DNA from: Candidatus Flexifilum affinis
GTDB lineage: Bacteria > Chloroflexota > Anaerolineae > Aggregatilineales > Phototrophicaceae
NCBI GenBank assembly: GCA_016713325.1
Contig: JADJPJ010000087.1
Coordinates: 868,001 to 932,000, forward strand
Direction: 5' to 3'
Length of the DNA stretch: 64,000 bases
Shown: one piece after another, positions 8,267 through 17,287 of the stretch
How positions within the stretch are numbered: the stretch's first letter is position 1
Layout: the number at the start of each line of letters is the position of its first letter
The notes under the pieces: model-generated
Database searches by the model: none
Seen by the model: the letters and a program-made list of their open reading frames with translations, nothing else
Told to the model about the DNA's origin: nothing
Translations under genes and position numbers: made by a program

Positions 8267-9128
8267 CGTCTGTTTCACCCGTACGATTGTGACTGTTCGT
8301 GGACAGGAGGGCCGCAAGAATATCGTCTTTCATAGCAAAGCTGTGGTCGGCGTCGGGAAACTGACGCGACCGAACATCATCGGAGTACTGCTTGATCGCC
8401 TCCTGGATGATCTTGCCGGCGTCGACGTACTGCCGGGCATGACGTGGCACAAAATCGCCGTACAGACCCACCAGGTCATGGAACACCTGCACCTGGCCGT
8501 CGCAATGAACCCCTGCGCCGATGCCAATGGTCGGAATGCGCAGTTGATCGCTGATGACCTGTGCCAGCGAGGCGGGCAAAGCCTCCAGAACGATGGCAAA
8601 GGCGCCAGCCTCTTCGACGGCGTGAGCATCACGAAGCAGCCGCTGGGAAGTTTCCAGGTCACGACCCTGAACACGCAGACCGCCAACTTTGTAGACGCTC
8701 TGAGGCATCAGGCCAATGTGGCCCATGACCGGAATGCCAACGTCGACGAGGCGGCGAATGGTCGGCGCCATTGCTTCGCCACCTTCAAGCTTGATCGCCC
8801 CCACTCCACCCTCCTGCATAAGACGGGCGGCGTTGGCGAGGGCCTGTTCTGCGCTGATGGTGTAGCTCATGAACGGCATATCGCCGATGACCAGAGGGGT
8901 GGTGGTCACGCGCGTGACGATGCGGGCGTGATAGATAATGTCGTCGAGCGTGACCGGAATGGGCAGCTCGTGTCCTTGGACCACCATTCCCAGCGAATCG
9001 CCGACGAGCAGCGCAGGCACGCCTGCCGCTTCGCTCAGCCGGGCGCTGAAAGCATCGTAGGCCGTCACAAGCACGATGGGGATATTGTCGGACTGTAATT
9101 GCTGGATCTCACGAATCGTGTTTCGCAT
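8250..9128 (-). CDS. panB: 3-Methyl-2-oxobutanoate hydroxymethyltransferase
   Basis: Transfers the one-carbon unit of methylene-tetrahydrofolate to ketoisovalerate, giving ketopantoate. Conserved blocks are VLVTAYDAFSARLSEAAGV, LLVGDSLGMVVQGH, GDMPFMSY, GAIKLEGGEAMAPTIRRLV, VMGHIGLMPQSV and IPTIGIGAG (metal and substrate residues of the TIM barrel). The ATG at 9126-9128 is chosen because GAGG lies about 9 bp upstream and it yields the normal N-terminus. An ATG three codons earlier is also possible. It overlaps the DUF2520 gene by 20 bp and panC by 17 bp, so the three are translationally coupled. Confidence 0.96.
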   Translation of the reverse strand: MRNTIREIQQLQSDNIPIVLVTAYDAFSARLSEAAGVPALLVGDSLGMVVQGHELPIPVTLDDIIYHARIVTRVTTTPLVIGDMPFMSYTISAEQALANAARLMQEGGVGAIKLEGGEAMAPTIRRLVDVGIPVMGHIGLMPQSVYKVGGLRVQGRDLETSQRLLRDAHAVEEAGAFAIVLEALPASLAQVISDQLRIPTIGIGAGVHCDGQVQVFHDLVGLYGDFVPRHARQYVDAGKIIQEAIKQYSDDVRSRQFPDADHSFAMKDDILAALLSTNSHNRTGETDDDAAD

Positions 9129-10002
9129 GGATTTCATCCTCACCGAGGACGCGCAGGATTTCCTCGAGTTTGTGCGGCGGCACTCCTCGTGCCCTAAGAA
9201 TAGGATACGTCGCACGGGCCAATTCCGCATAGAGCCGTGCCGCATCAGGATCGAGCCACCGAAGCGCCCTCATGTGTGCCTCAATTGTACCGACATCTGC
9301 GCGAACGAGAGGCCCCGGTAACGCGGCTGTGGCACCGTCGCGGCGAACGTTCTCGACCATGCCGGCCACCAGCGCATCCAGCGCGCCTTTCGCCGGCCCT
9401 GCCGCGGCGCCAAACGACTCCATCAGACGGCCAGCCAGCGCAATGAGCGTAATCGTGTAGTTGCTGGCGAACACCAGAGCAGCGTGGTAGATGGGGCGAG
9501 CCTCCGGCGGCAGTGTCAGCACCGTTCCGCCAAGTGAGTCGACCAGCGCGGTTAGCCATTGACTCAGCAGATCGTCCTGAGTCTCGGCCGCGAATGTGAC
9601 GCCGTTCAGATTGGGAGTGACGGATGGGTCCGCACTGAAGGGGTATGCCGGATGCAGCCCGCCGATCATCGCGCCGCGTTCGGCGAGAGCGTTCAGCGCC
9701 TGAATGCCGGTTGCGCCGCTGGTGTGCACCACCCCTCTGCCCTCCCAGAGCGATGGTGCGGCGGCGAGCTGCCCGGCGGCATCGGCGATGGCGCCATCGG
9801 GCACGCTGACGATGACCAAATCGCCGGTGATGTCAGACGCGTGAAGTACAGGCCGAGCGCCGACCGACTCCGCCAGCCGCCGTGCCGATTCGCCGCCATG
9901 GCTGCACACCGACTCGATGCGCCAGCCCCGGTCGAACAAGGCGCGCCCCAGGCCTGTCGCCGCGCGACCGGCACCGACAAATGCCAGCGTCGGTGGGGTC
10001 AT
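9109..10002 (-). CDS. Rossmann / DUF2520 protein, candidate ketopantoate reductase
   Basis: A 297-aa protein with an N-terminal Rossmann fold (LAFVGAGRAATGLGRALFDRG; then LVIVSVPDGAIADAAGQL) and a C-terminal helical DUF2520 domain beginning near LPPEARPIYHAALVFASNY. GLHPAYPF is a family hallmark. The layout is that of 2-hydroxyacid/ketopantoate-type reductases: Rossmann domain, then all-helical substrate domain. It stands directly before panB and panC with overlapping codons, and no panE is in the window. Members of this family recur beside panBC, so NADPH-dependent reduction of ketopantoate is a good hypothesis. Direct evidence here is only fold and position. Confidence 0.72.
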   Translation of the reverse strand: MTPPTLAFVGAGRAATGLGRALFDRGWRIESVCSHGGESARRLAESVGARPVLHASDITGDLVIVSVPDGAIADAAGQLAAAPSLWEGRGVVHTSGATGIQALNALAERGAMIGGLHPAYPFSADPSVTPNLNGVTFAAETQDDLLSQWLTALVDSLGGTVLTLPPEARPIYHAALVFASNYTITLIALAGRLMESFGAAAGPAKGALDALVAGMVENVRRDGATAALPGPLVRADVGTIEAHMRALRWLDPDAARLYAELARATYPILRARGVPPHKLEEILRVLGEDEIHAKHDS

Positions 10003-10805
10003 TGCGTCTCAGCGCTAAGCGGCGTTGCCGTCGGAATAGGCTCGCTGATATAGATGGTCACGGTGCACGAACCGATCTGCGTGCTGGTGATGTCGAAGAC
10101 CGACACGCGGAAGCGGTATTCCCCGGGCGTGTAGAAGCTGGGCACAAACTGACCGAGCACCCCCATTTCGGCGACCGCATTGGTGCCGTCGACGCCGATT
10201 GTCGCGAAGCTGCCAAAGGTCGCCGGCCCGTTGATCTCGAACCGGTAGAAGGCAAAGTTAGGGCCACTGGCAATGCCGCGAACGGCGAGTGGCTCAAAGA
10301 CGATCATGCCATTGGCCGGAATTTGAAGCTGAACGTTCGGATCGGGGCACTGAGCAGGCGCGGCGTTGGGAATGATGGTGCCCACCGGCGTGGGCGTCAG
10401 GGTCGGTGTCGGCAGAATCTGTGCCGCCGGATCGACCTGCCCGAGCTGCACATTACTGGTGTCGATCACCACACCGCCCGTGAAGGGCGGCGGGGTAGGT
10501 GTGCGAAAGATGCCATCGCTGACGACCGAGTTGAACGTATTCGGCATGGTCAGCGTCTCGCGTAGGGTGGGCGCCACGATCCGCTGCACGCCGAAGACAA
10601 TCAGCGCGCCCTCGATGAGCAGGACCAGCGCCGTGATCGCGTTCACCCGCTGGAAGCGCGCCATATCGCGTTCCAGCTCAAAGTAGGTGGCGCGATAGGC
10701 ACGCTGCGACCGCGACAGGCTTCGCAGCGCGAGGAAGACTCCGATCGCCACAAAGATATACATCCCGGTCGCGGTCTGCTCGATCAGAAAAACAAGAGGG
10801 CTCAT
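9999..10805 (-). CDS. Hypothetical membrane-anchored protein with extracellular domain
   Basis: A 268-aa protein with no recognised family. Two hydrophobic helices lie near the N-terminus (GMYIFVAIGVFLALRSL, and AITALVLLIEGALIVFGVQ), separated by a basic Arg-rich loop. A Pro/Thr spacer (PTPTLTPTPVGT) follows, then a beta-rich domain of about 110 aa containing IPANGMIVFEPLAVRG and YTPGEYRFRVSVFD, which looks like an immunoglobulin-like or PKD-like exported fold. It overlaps both neighbours by ATGA (punA upstream, DUF2520 downstream). It is therefore co-translated with a nucleoside phosphorylase and pantothenate genes, though its job there is unclear. Confidence 0.65.
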   Translation of the reverse strand: MSPLVFLIEQTATGMYIFVAIGVFLALRSLSRSQRAYRATYFELERDMARFQRVNAITALVLLIEGALIVFGVQRIVAPTLRETLTMPNTFNSVVSDGIFRTPTPPPFTGGVVIDTSNVQLGQVDPAAQILPTPTLTPTPVGTIIPNAAPAQCPDPNVQLQIPANGMIVFEPLAVRGIASGPNFAFYRFEINGPATFGSFATIGVDGTNAVAEMGVLGQFVPSFYTPGEYRFRVSVFDITSTQIGSCTVTIYISEPIPTATPLSAETQ

Positions 10806-11638
10806 TCGAGTTTCTTCAAGACACCCAGCACTATCTTCTTGATCCGGGGAACGAGTTCCTTGCCCGCCTCAAGCACCTCTTCGTGGTTGGCTTCCCCCGC
10901 GAAATCATTCTGGTCGATGGCGACATTGGTGATTCCCGAAAACGCGAGAACACGCATACCACAGTGGCGCGCCACCACCGTCTCCTGCACCGTCGACATG
11001 CCCACCGCATCCGCGCCGATCGTGCGCAGCATGCGGACTTCTGCCGGGGTCTCGAACATCGGCCCGGACACGCCGGCGTACACCCCGACATGCAGCCCGA
11101 TGCCCGCTTCGGCAGCCGACTCCTGCGCCGCGTCGCGCAGCGCGCGATCGTAGGGATGCGCCATGCCAATGAAGCGCTGACCGAACGAGTCCAGGTTTGG
11201 CCCAATCAGGGGGTTGATGCCTGTCAGCCCGACGAAATTGACATGGTCGATCAGGGCCATGACGTCACCCGTCTGGTAATTCGGGTTGACCCCACCGGCA
11301 GCGTTGGTGAGGATCAGTGTATCGATACCGAGCAGATGCATCACCCGGATCGGGAAAGTCACCTGTTGGGGGCTGTAGCCCTCGTAGAAGTGGGCCCGCC
11401 CCTGCTGTGCCAATACCGGGTGCCCTTCCAGATCGCCGATAACCAGTCGGCCGGCATGTCCCTGAACCGTCGACTGCGGCCAACCCGGAATATCCTCATA
11501 TGGAATCGAGTCGGCGTCCGTGATTTCGTCTGCAAGCACGCCTAGCCCGGAGCCGAGAACGAGGCCGATATGGGGGCGATGCCTGGTCCTCGCACGAATG
11601 GTCTCGGCTGCACGTTGGTAATCTTCAATGTTGAACAA
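10802..11638 (-). CDS. punA: Purine nucleoside phosphorylase
   Basis: Cleaves purine nucleosides with phosphate to base and ribose-1-phosphate. It is a trimeric-type PNP of about 278 aa. LVLGSGLGVLADEI is the phosphate-binding loop; VQGHAGRLVIGDLEG, QGRAHFYEGYS, LILTNAAGGVN, GPMFETPAEVRML and the Asn of ITNVA are all present. The TTG at 11636-11638 is chosen because AAGGAG lies 7 bp upstream; an ATG six codons earlier would put that site inside the gene. It is first in an operon with overlapping reading frames through panC. It would supply bases to the purine-oxidising enzymes encoded nearby. Confidence 0.94.
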   Translation of the reverse strand: MFNIEDYQRAAETIRARTRHRPHIGLVLGSGLGVLADEITDADSIPYEDIPGWPQSTVQGHAGRLVIGDLEGHPVLAQQGRAHFYEGYSPQQVTFPIRVMHLLGIDTLILTNAAGGVNPNYQTGDVMALIDHVNFVGLTGINPLIGPNLDSFGQRFIGMAHPYDRALRDAAQESAAEAGIGLHVGVYAGVSGPMFETPAEVRMLRTIGADAVGMSTVQETVVARHCGMRVLAFSGITNVAIDQNDFAGEANHEEVLEAGKELVPRIKKIVLGVLKKLE

Positions 11639-11897
11639 TCGAGCACTCCTTAGCATTCAACTCCGATTATACTCGTCAAGCTCTGTGGACCGAATAACGA
11701 GCCGCAAGTTGATGAATTTCATAATGCGTTCCAGGTGAGTCCCATACCCTTCGCCGATCCGCCGGAAAATTTCGTTTTTTCTTAGGAAAAGTTTTACGAA
11801 ATTTGCCACGCCTGCGTGATCGCGATGATTTATTCCCTGTTACAATGGGCGTATTGGGAAGAGCGACCGAACCCGGACGGGTGGAGCGCGAACTATC
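11639..11897. promoter_or_regulatory. Divergent intergenic region, punA / small ORF
   Basis: A 259-bp AT-richer spacer between divergent genes. On the plus strand an extended -10-like TGTTACAAT lies near 11838-11846, upstream of the 85-aa gene. Its -35 is weak. It presumably holds the punA operon promoter on the other strand, but no clear hexamers were found. Confidence 0.3.
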
Positions 11898-12155
11898 ATG
11901 CAGATAACCGTGGAACAGGCCCTACAGGGTTATGCAGCGGTTTACCACAAGCTCTATCAGCGCGTGCCACGCGAACTCCGTGTCGTGAACTCGGAATGGG
12001 TCATTGTCAACGGCGCGCGCATGCACGTCAGCGATCTTCTCCGCCTGACGACGCAGCTCTATGCCGAATACAAGGCCAGCCAGGAACGAAAAAAGACCAT
12101 CGTCGGCCGGCTGATCGGCTTCCTCAAAAACCGCGCCGATCAGGCAGCGGTCTAG
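11898..12155 (+). CDS. Small hypothetical protein (85 aa)
   Basis: No family recognised. It begins MQITVEQALQGYAAVYHKLY and ends with a basic, probably helical tail (RKKTIVGRLIGFLKNRADQ). It contains no cysteine pair, signal peptide or membrane helix. GGTGGAG lies about 13 bp before the ATG. It is isolated and opposite in direction to both neighbours, with a 259-bp upstream region. Coding-like composition supports a real gene; function unknown. Confidence 0.55.
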   Translation: MQITVEQALQGYAAVYHKLYQRVPRELRVVNSEWVIVNGARMHVSDLLRLTTQLYAEYKASQERKKTIVGRLIGFLKNRADQAAV

Positions 12156-12193
12156 CAGTTCCAGATCCCCACAGTTACGACGAATAACGAAAT

Positions 12194-12829
12194 TCAGCCG
12201 ATTTCCGCCAGGTCCAGCGGCGGGAGACCGGCACGTTCGCGTTCTGCCGCATACTGCTCCGGCGTGTCGACGTCGCTCAAAATCGAGTCGTCTTCTACCA
12301 GCATGAACTGCACCCCCTCGGCGCGCCGGTCAAGCGCCTCGCGGGGAGCCGCACTCTCTGGCAGCGCTAGAAAGTCCGCCCAATACCACCGGGGAATCAG
12401 GATCGGGTGACCGCGCCGAATCGTGCCGCCGCTCCGCGTCACTGGTGCAACCATGCGAGGCTGCATGGGATCGTACTGGCCGACGATTTGTCGCACGACC
12501 TCGGGCCGAATGCGCGGCTGGTCGCCCAGGACGATCAGCGCCGCGTCGACGGTATCCGGCAGCGCGTTCAGCCCTATTTTGAGCGACAACAGCATTTCCC
12601 CCGTCTCATAATCCGGGTTCATGGTCATCTGTGCGCCCAAAGGAGTCACGACGCGGCTGACCTCCGGCAGACGGTAGCCGCCGACCACCACCACCGAGTA
12701 GATCCCGGCGGCGTGCACGGCCCGGACGACCGATTCGATGACCGTTTCGCCCGCGCGCCATGGGAGCAGCGCTTTCGGCCTCCCCATGCGCCTGGACAAG
12801 CCTGCCGCCAGGACAACCGCTGCGATCAT
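12194..12829 (-). CDS. mocA: Molybdenum cofactor cytidylyltransferase-like nucleotidyltransferase
   Basis: A 211-aa MobA-like nucleotidyltransferase. The N-terminal AAVVLAAGLSRRMGRPKALLPW is the NTP/metal loop. The middle LIVLGDQPRIRPEVV matches the GDQP/GDMP motif of MocA-type enzymes, and RRGHPILIPR and SDVDTPEQYA (DxDTPxDY-like) follow. MocA adds CMP to molybdopterin for XDH-family molybdoenzymes. It overlaps the stop of the XDH Mo subunit by 4 bp (ATGA), so its cofactor product would serve that enzyme. The start at 12829 gives the family N-terminus. Confidence 0.88.
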   Translation of the reverse strand: MIAAVVLAAGLSRRMGRPKALLPWRAGETVIESVVRAVHAAGIYSVVVVGGYRLPEVSRVVTPLGAQMTMNPDYETGEMLLSLKIGLNALPDTVDAALIVLGDQPRIRPEVVRQIVGQYDPMQPRMVAPVTRSGGTIRRGHPILIPRWYWADFLALPESAAPREALDRRAEGVQFMLVEDDSILSDVDTPEQYAAERERAGLPPLDLAEIG

Positions 12830-15052
12830 AGGACGCCGACGCCTGCCTCGCGCAGCTTCCTGACCACCCGATCCGGGATCATCGGGATCTCGTCCAGCCA
12901 CACGCCGGTCGCATCGTAGACCGCCGCCGCGATAGCCGGGGCCAGGGGCAGGAAAGGCATCTCCGCCATGCCGCGCACGCCAAACGGACCGCGCGGGTCA
13001 GGGAATTCGAGGATCACGGATTTGACCTCCACGGGGATGTCGTAGACCGTCGGGATCAGGTACCTCGACAGGTACGGGTTGAGAATCTTGCCTTCCCGGC
13101 TGATCAGATGCTCCATGACCGCGTAGCCCAACGCCTGAACGACACCGCCCTCGATCTGACCGCGAATCAGCTTCGGATTAATCGCCTTGCCCACGTCATC
13201 CGCGCACACGACGCGCACGACGCGAATCAAGCCGGTTTCGATATCGACCTCGACCTCGGCGGCCTGCGCCACGTATCCATAGGTGATGTTCGGGTCGCAC
13301 TGGCCAGTCTCCGAGTCGTAGAAGCTCGTCTTTGGCGCCATATACACGTGTGTCGACTCGGCTGGCCGGTCTTCGCTGCGCCACTTCTCCAGCGCCTCCG
13401 CCGCCGCGCCACGGATGGCATTGCCGGTCATGAAGCTCAGGCGCGAGGCGGAGGCGCTGCCGCTGCTGCCGGTCTCCGCCGTGTCCGACACGACCATGCG
13501 AATCTTCTCGATGGACACGCCCAGCGCCTCGGCGGCCATCTGCTTGAAGGCGGTATGAGCCCCCTGCCCTACATCGGCGCCGGCGACCTTGACCACGGCT
13601 TCTTCGATTTCGGCGTCCCCTCGAAGCTCGATCCCCTGCCCACGACTTTTCCTGAAAACCGAAGCTGTAGCCGACATTCTTCAGCCCACAGGCGAAACCC
13701 ACTCCACGCCGCAGGGCCGGGTCCGCGGGCTGTTCGAGGCGCTGACGCGCCCATCCGCCGACGGTTTCAGTCCAATAACTCTCCACAGCGCAGGACTCGA
13801 TCACCTGGGGCATCGACACGCCGGGAGGCAGAACCGATCCTACGCTCAGCCGACTGCCCTCGCGGATGCTGTTACGCAAACGTAGCTCAACCGGGTCCAT
13901 GCCCAGGGCAAGCGCCATCCTGTTCATCATGCCTTCGGCCGCGAACAGTGCCTGTGGGGCGCCAAAGCCTCGATAGGCACCGGTGGGGATGTTGTTGGTC
14001 AGCACGCCGTAGGTGTCAATGTGACAGTTGGGAATGACATACGGCCCGGCGATCATCAAATGGGCATTGGCCAGAACCTTGGTCGTCGTGTAGTTATAGG
14101 GTCCGGCATCTCCGACGATCTCGGCCTCAAGTGCGACCAGATCGCCCCCGCGGGTGGCGCCCAGCTTCACTTTCATGTGGATCGGGTGGCGCTTGTGGTG
14201 ATAGAGGATCGACTCCTCGCGCGACCAGATCGTCTTGATTGGGCGGCGCAAGCGGTGAACAGCCAGGGCCATCACAATCTGGATCGACATATCCTCTCGG
14301 CCACCGAACGCGCCGCCAATGGCGGGGTAGATCACGCGTACTTCGTCGAGCGGCAGGTGCAGGGCGTGGGCAATCAGCCCCTGATCCTCATGCGTCCACT
14401 GGCCGGCCACGACGATCGTGGTGCGTCCCTGTTCGTCAATGTATCCCAGGCCGGCTTCCGGCTGCAAATAGGCATGTTCCTGGTAGCCGGTCTGATATTC
14501 CCCTTCGATGACGACGTCCGCCCTGGACCAGCCCGCGTCCATGTCGCCATAACGAATGCGATAGTGGCAAAGGGTATTGCCCGGCACATCCAGTTGTATC
14601 TGGGGAGCATCGGGCTTGATGGCCTCAAACACGTCGAAGACGGCCGGCAGATCCTCGTACTCGATGACGATCAGCTTCGCCGCCTCCGCAGCCAGCGCCT
14701 CCGTCTCGGCAACCACCACGGCGACCATATCCATCAGGCAGCGAACGACGTCCGCGCCCGGCTTACTGCTGCCCGGTCCGCACAGCACAGGCTGATCCTT
14801 GGTCATCAGCCCATACTCGTTGACAGGCACATCCGCTGCGGTGAATACCGCGACCACGCCGGGCAGCGCCATGGCTGGCGCCGCGTCGATGCGGACGACG
14901 CGCGCATGCACGCGGTCGCTGAAGCGGATCTTCATATACAACTGGCCCACTTTGTCGAAGTCTCCGGGATAGGGCGCGGTCCCGGTGACTTTATCAGCGG
15001 CATCGATTCGGAGGATCGACTCGCCGACGTAATGATGTCCGTTTTCGTTCAA
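12826..15052 (-). pseudogene. Xanthine dehydrogenase-family molybdopterin subunit, one-base frameshift
   Basis: A large Mo-containing subunit of the XDH / aldehyde oxidase family, about 740 aa if the frame is repaired. The first part has the a/b-hammerhead domain (DKVTGTAPYPGDF) and Mo-cofactor motifs GGAFGGREDMSIQ and GAYRGFGAPQ. A frameshift at the CCCC run 13633-13636 (GGGG on the coding strand) breaks it. Removing one G joins GFQEKSWAG directly to IELRGDAEIEEAVV. The second part has VGQGAHTAFKQMAAEALGV and the likely catalytic glutamate in GMAEMPFLPLAPAI. The start is TTG at 15050-15052, overlapping the stop of the preceding gene. Purine substrate is inferred from context. Confidence 0.88.
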
Positions 15053-16830
15053 GTTGCTACCTCGACCGGGTTGAGTCCATTCGGCCGCACAGCGCGCTGG
15101 CGTACACCATGGCGCTGGCGCTCGTTCTGGAGGATGCGCTGCAAAATCGCAATGGCGGTGGCGTAAGTCGGATCGACCCCCGCATAGCTGAGATTCGATC
15201 CGAGATTCTTGCCCTTGGTCAGCGGCGTATCAGAGGCGTAGTGCAGGACGCCGACTTCGAACGGAACGCCGTACAGATTGACGATTTCGTTCTGCGGGTG
15301 CCGCTGCGGTCGGAAGGTCTCATAGACCGCCGATAGATAAGGTCCTGCTTCCATCTCGATGACGGTATAGCCTTCTTTGTAGAAGACCGACATATAGCGC
15401 GAGTTCTGAAGGAAGGTGCCGCGTGTGCTGATCGCCTTCTGGTTGTCGAGCACCATGCCCATCGACAGAAACGGCGCGACATCCTGCGCCGTAAAGCAGT
15501 TCGAGAACATATAGGTATTCTGCGAATGCTCGTCGTGGACCACATTGGAGATCATGACATCGCCAATGCGGGCATTGAGCGTTGCCGCCTTGCCCATGAC
15601 GTACACTCCGCGCAGACTGGTGACCTGTTCAGTCACGCGCATCAGCAATTCATATGCGCCCAAACCCAGCGGATAGTCGATGTTGAGGATGACGGCGTCC
15701 GTCCCCATCAGGTAATCCAGGCTCGGCTCGGCGCCGTCGAGCAAACGCGGATCGATCCAGTCGGCGCGGAGCCGGTTCAGCTCGATCACCTGGGCCTCGA
15801 CGTCGAAGCCGTGACGGCTGGGGATCCGGTGAATGCCGATCTCGGCCTCAGACTCTTCCAGCCGGCGGCGCGGCGCCTCGCCCTGGTCGCGCAGATACTT
15901 CTTGAGTATGTAGTACAAGAAGTTATGGATCGTCGTCTTGCCACTGTCGTCCAGGATAGCCGTGTATTCCTGCTTCAGCTTTTCGTTGCCCGGCGACACG
16001 ATATACTCGATCAACTGCCGGTCCTCGCGAAGGACAAACCCCGTCAGCAGATTCGGCAGGCAGTGGGTATTGCTGCTCACAAAGTAGATCGGACGATCTT
16101 CCAGGTCGACGGTATCGCCCACCGTGTCCATCAGATCATCCCACCAGTGCGAGGTGGCGCGCCGGTAGTCGGCCACCGACCCGGCGATCTGCCGGAAGCC
16201 AATGCTCTTCTCAGCCTCCGCCATCGCCTGCAAGGTCGGGAGAAAGTAAGCGCCCCAGGCCACTTCCAGGCGCTGCAAGTCTTCCGACTCGATCAGCAGA
16301 ACGCTCGACAGCATGTCGCGCTCAGAGTCGCTCAGCCGTGACTGCCGGCCAGGGTATTGAGCCAGGAACAGTTTGGCCACCTCGTTCTGAAGCAGCACGT
16401 GCAGCTTGTTCCACTCAATCTGGTAGGCCGTCAGGATGTGGATCAAATCATCGATGTCGCTTCGACTGGCGACGAAAACCGCGAGCTGGCGATCGCCATC
16501 CCAGTGCATACGCCGCCGGCGGCCGGCAGCATAAACCCGCTCCCAGCTCGTCACCGGCAGGCCGGCATTCACGAACGACTTCTCAAGCTGCCCGAGCATC
16601 ACGAATTCGACCTGCGCCATGCACGGCGGCAGGCGGAGCGTGGCATAGGTCAGGGCAGACACGTCGGGTTTGTGGCTGCGCGAGTATTCATGCAGCGACG
16701 AATCGACTCCCATGTGAGCTTCAAAGAGCGATTCAATCTGGATATAGTGCGTCGAACGCATCAGCGAATAGTACGTCCGCATGTACAGCTCAATGGCTTC
16801 GCTGCCCGTGTTCGGGACGGTTCGTTCCAT
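15049..16830 (-). CDS. Uncharacterised 593-aa protein with C-terminal nucleoside phosphorylase/nucleosidase-like domain
   Basis: I do not recognise the N-terminal ~330 residues, which are mostly helical and soluble (RSTHYIQIESLFEAHMGVD onward). The C-terminal ~220 residues look like the NP-I phosphorylase/nucleosidase fold. VILNIDYPLGLGAYELL is followed by VYVMGKAATLNARIGDVMI, then IEMEAGPYLSAVYE (E-M-E purine/ribose motif), then PFEVGVLHYASDTPL (S-D catalytic-Asp motif, as in AMP nucleosidase). This is motif reading, not a search. It lies inside the XDH-type operon and shares the TTGA start/stop overlap with the Mo subunit. A role in releasing or trapping a purine substrate is plausible but unproven. 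Confidence 0.6.
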   Translation of the reverse strand: MERTVPNTGSEAIELYMRTYYSLMRSTHYIQIESLFEAHMGVDSSLHEYSRSHKPDVSALTYATLRLPPCMAQVEFVMLGQLEKSFVNAGLPVTSWERVYAAGRRRRMHWDGDRQLAVFVASRSDIDDLIHILTAYQIEWNKLHVLLQNEVAKLFLAQYPGRQSRLSDSERDMLSSVLLIESEDLQRLEVAWGAYFLPTLQAMAEAEKSIGFRQIAGSVADYRRATSHWWDDLMDTVGDTVDLEDRPIYFVSSNTHCLPNLLTGFVLREDRQLIEYIVSPGNEKLKQEYTAILDDSGKTTIHNFLYYILKKYLRDQGEAPRRRLEESEAEIGIHRIPSRHGFDVEAQVIELNRLRADWIDPRLLDGAEPSLDYLMGTDAVILNIDYPLGLGAYELLMRVTEQVTSLRGVYVMGKAATLNARIGDVMISNVVHDEHSQNTYMFSNCFTAQDVAPFLSMGMVLDNQKAISTRGTFLQNSRYMSVFYKEGYTVIEMEAGPYLSAVYETFRPQRHPQNEIVNLYGVPFEVGVLHYASDTPLTKGKNLGSNLSYAGVDPTYATAIAILQRILQNERQRHGVRQRAVRPNGLNPVEVAT

Positions 16831-16891
16831 GGGATATCCCTTCGAACAGTGCGCTTGCTAGTCGCGTGATCGTGTCGCGTGGTCTCGGTGC

Positions 16892-17287
16892 CTACTTATC
16901 CTTGTTGCGAACATGATCGCGCAGCTCCTGGTTCAGACGGCGCTGGCGACGCTTCAGGGCTTTCTTATCGGCGATCATCTGGGCGCGCTCCTTCTCCAGT
17001 GAACGGTTGGTGACGTCCAGTGGGCGTTTGCGCCGACCACCAAGTGACACCAGCAGCGTCGCGGAAAGGAGCAGGATCACGAAGGTGAAGCCGGCGACGA
17101 TCAATTGGTAGGTCTGATTCGACATACCCTCACGTCGGAACTGCGGAAAAAGATCGTCGATCGTTCCCTGCACTGACGGGGCGAGGAAATAGGCGATGAC
17201 CGAGAGCGCCAGGATCATCACAAAGCCGACAACCGGCCACGCCCAGCGAGTTCTCTTCTTCGAGGCAATTTTCACCTGGCTGGTCAT
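16892..17287 (-). CDS. Small two-helix membrane protein in the XDH operon
   Basis: A 131-aa hypothetical protein. It has a basic N-terminus (KIASKKRTR), helix 1 WPVVGFVMILALSVIAYFLA, a loop of ~30 aa with LFPQFRREGMSNQ, helix 2 LIVAGFTFVILLLSATLLVSL, then a highly charged, probably coiled-coil cytoplasmic tail (LEKERAQMIADKKALKRRQ). No family recognised. Its ATG overlaps the stop of the FAD-[2Fe-2S] gene by 4 bp, so it belongs to the same translational unit. It could anchor the oxidoreductase at the membrane; this is inference from position. Confidence 0.7.
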   Translation of the reverse strand: MTSQVKIASKKRTRWAWPVVGFVMILALSVIAYFLAPSVQGTIDDLFPQFRREGMSNQTYQLIVAGFTFVILLLSATLLVSLGGRRKRPLDVTNRSLEKERAQMIADKKALKRRQRRLNQELRDHVRNKDK

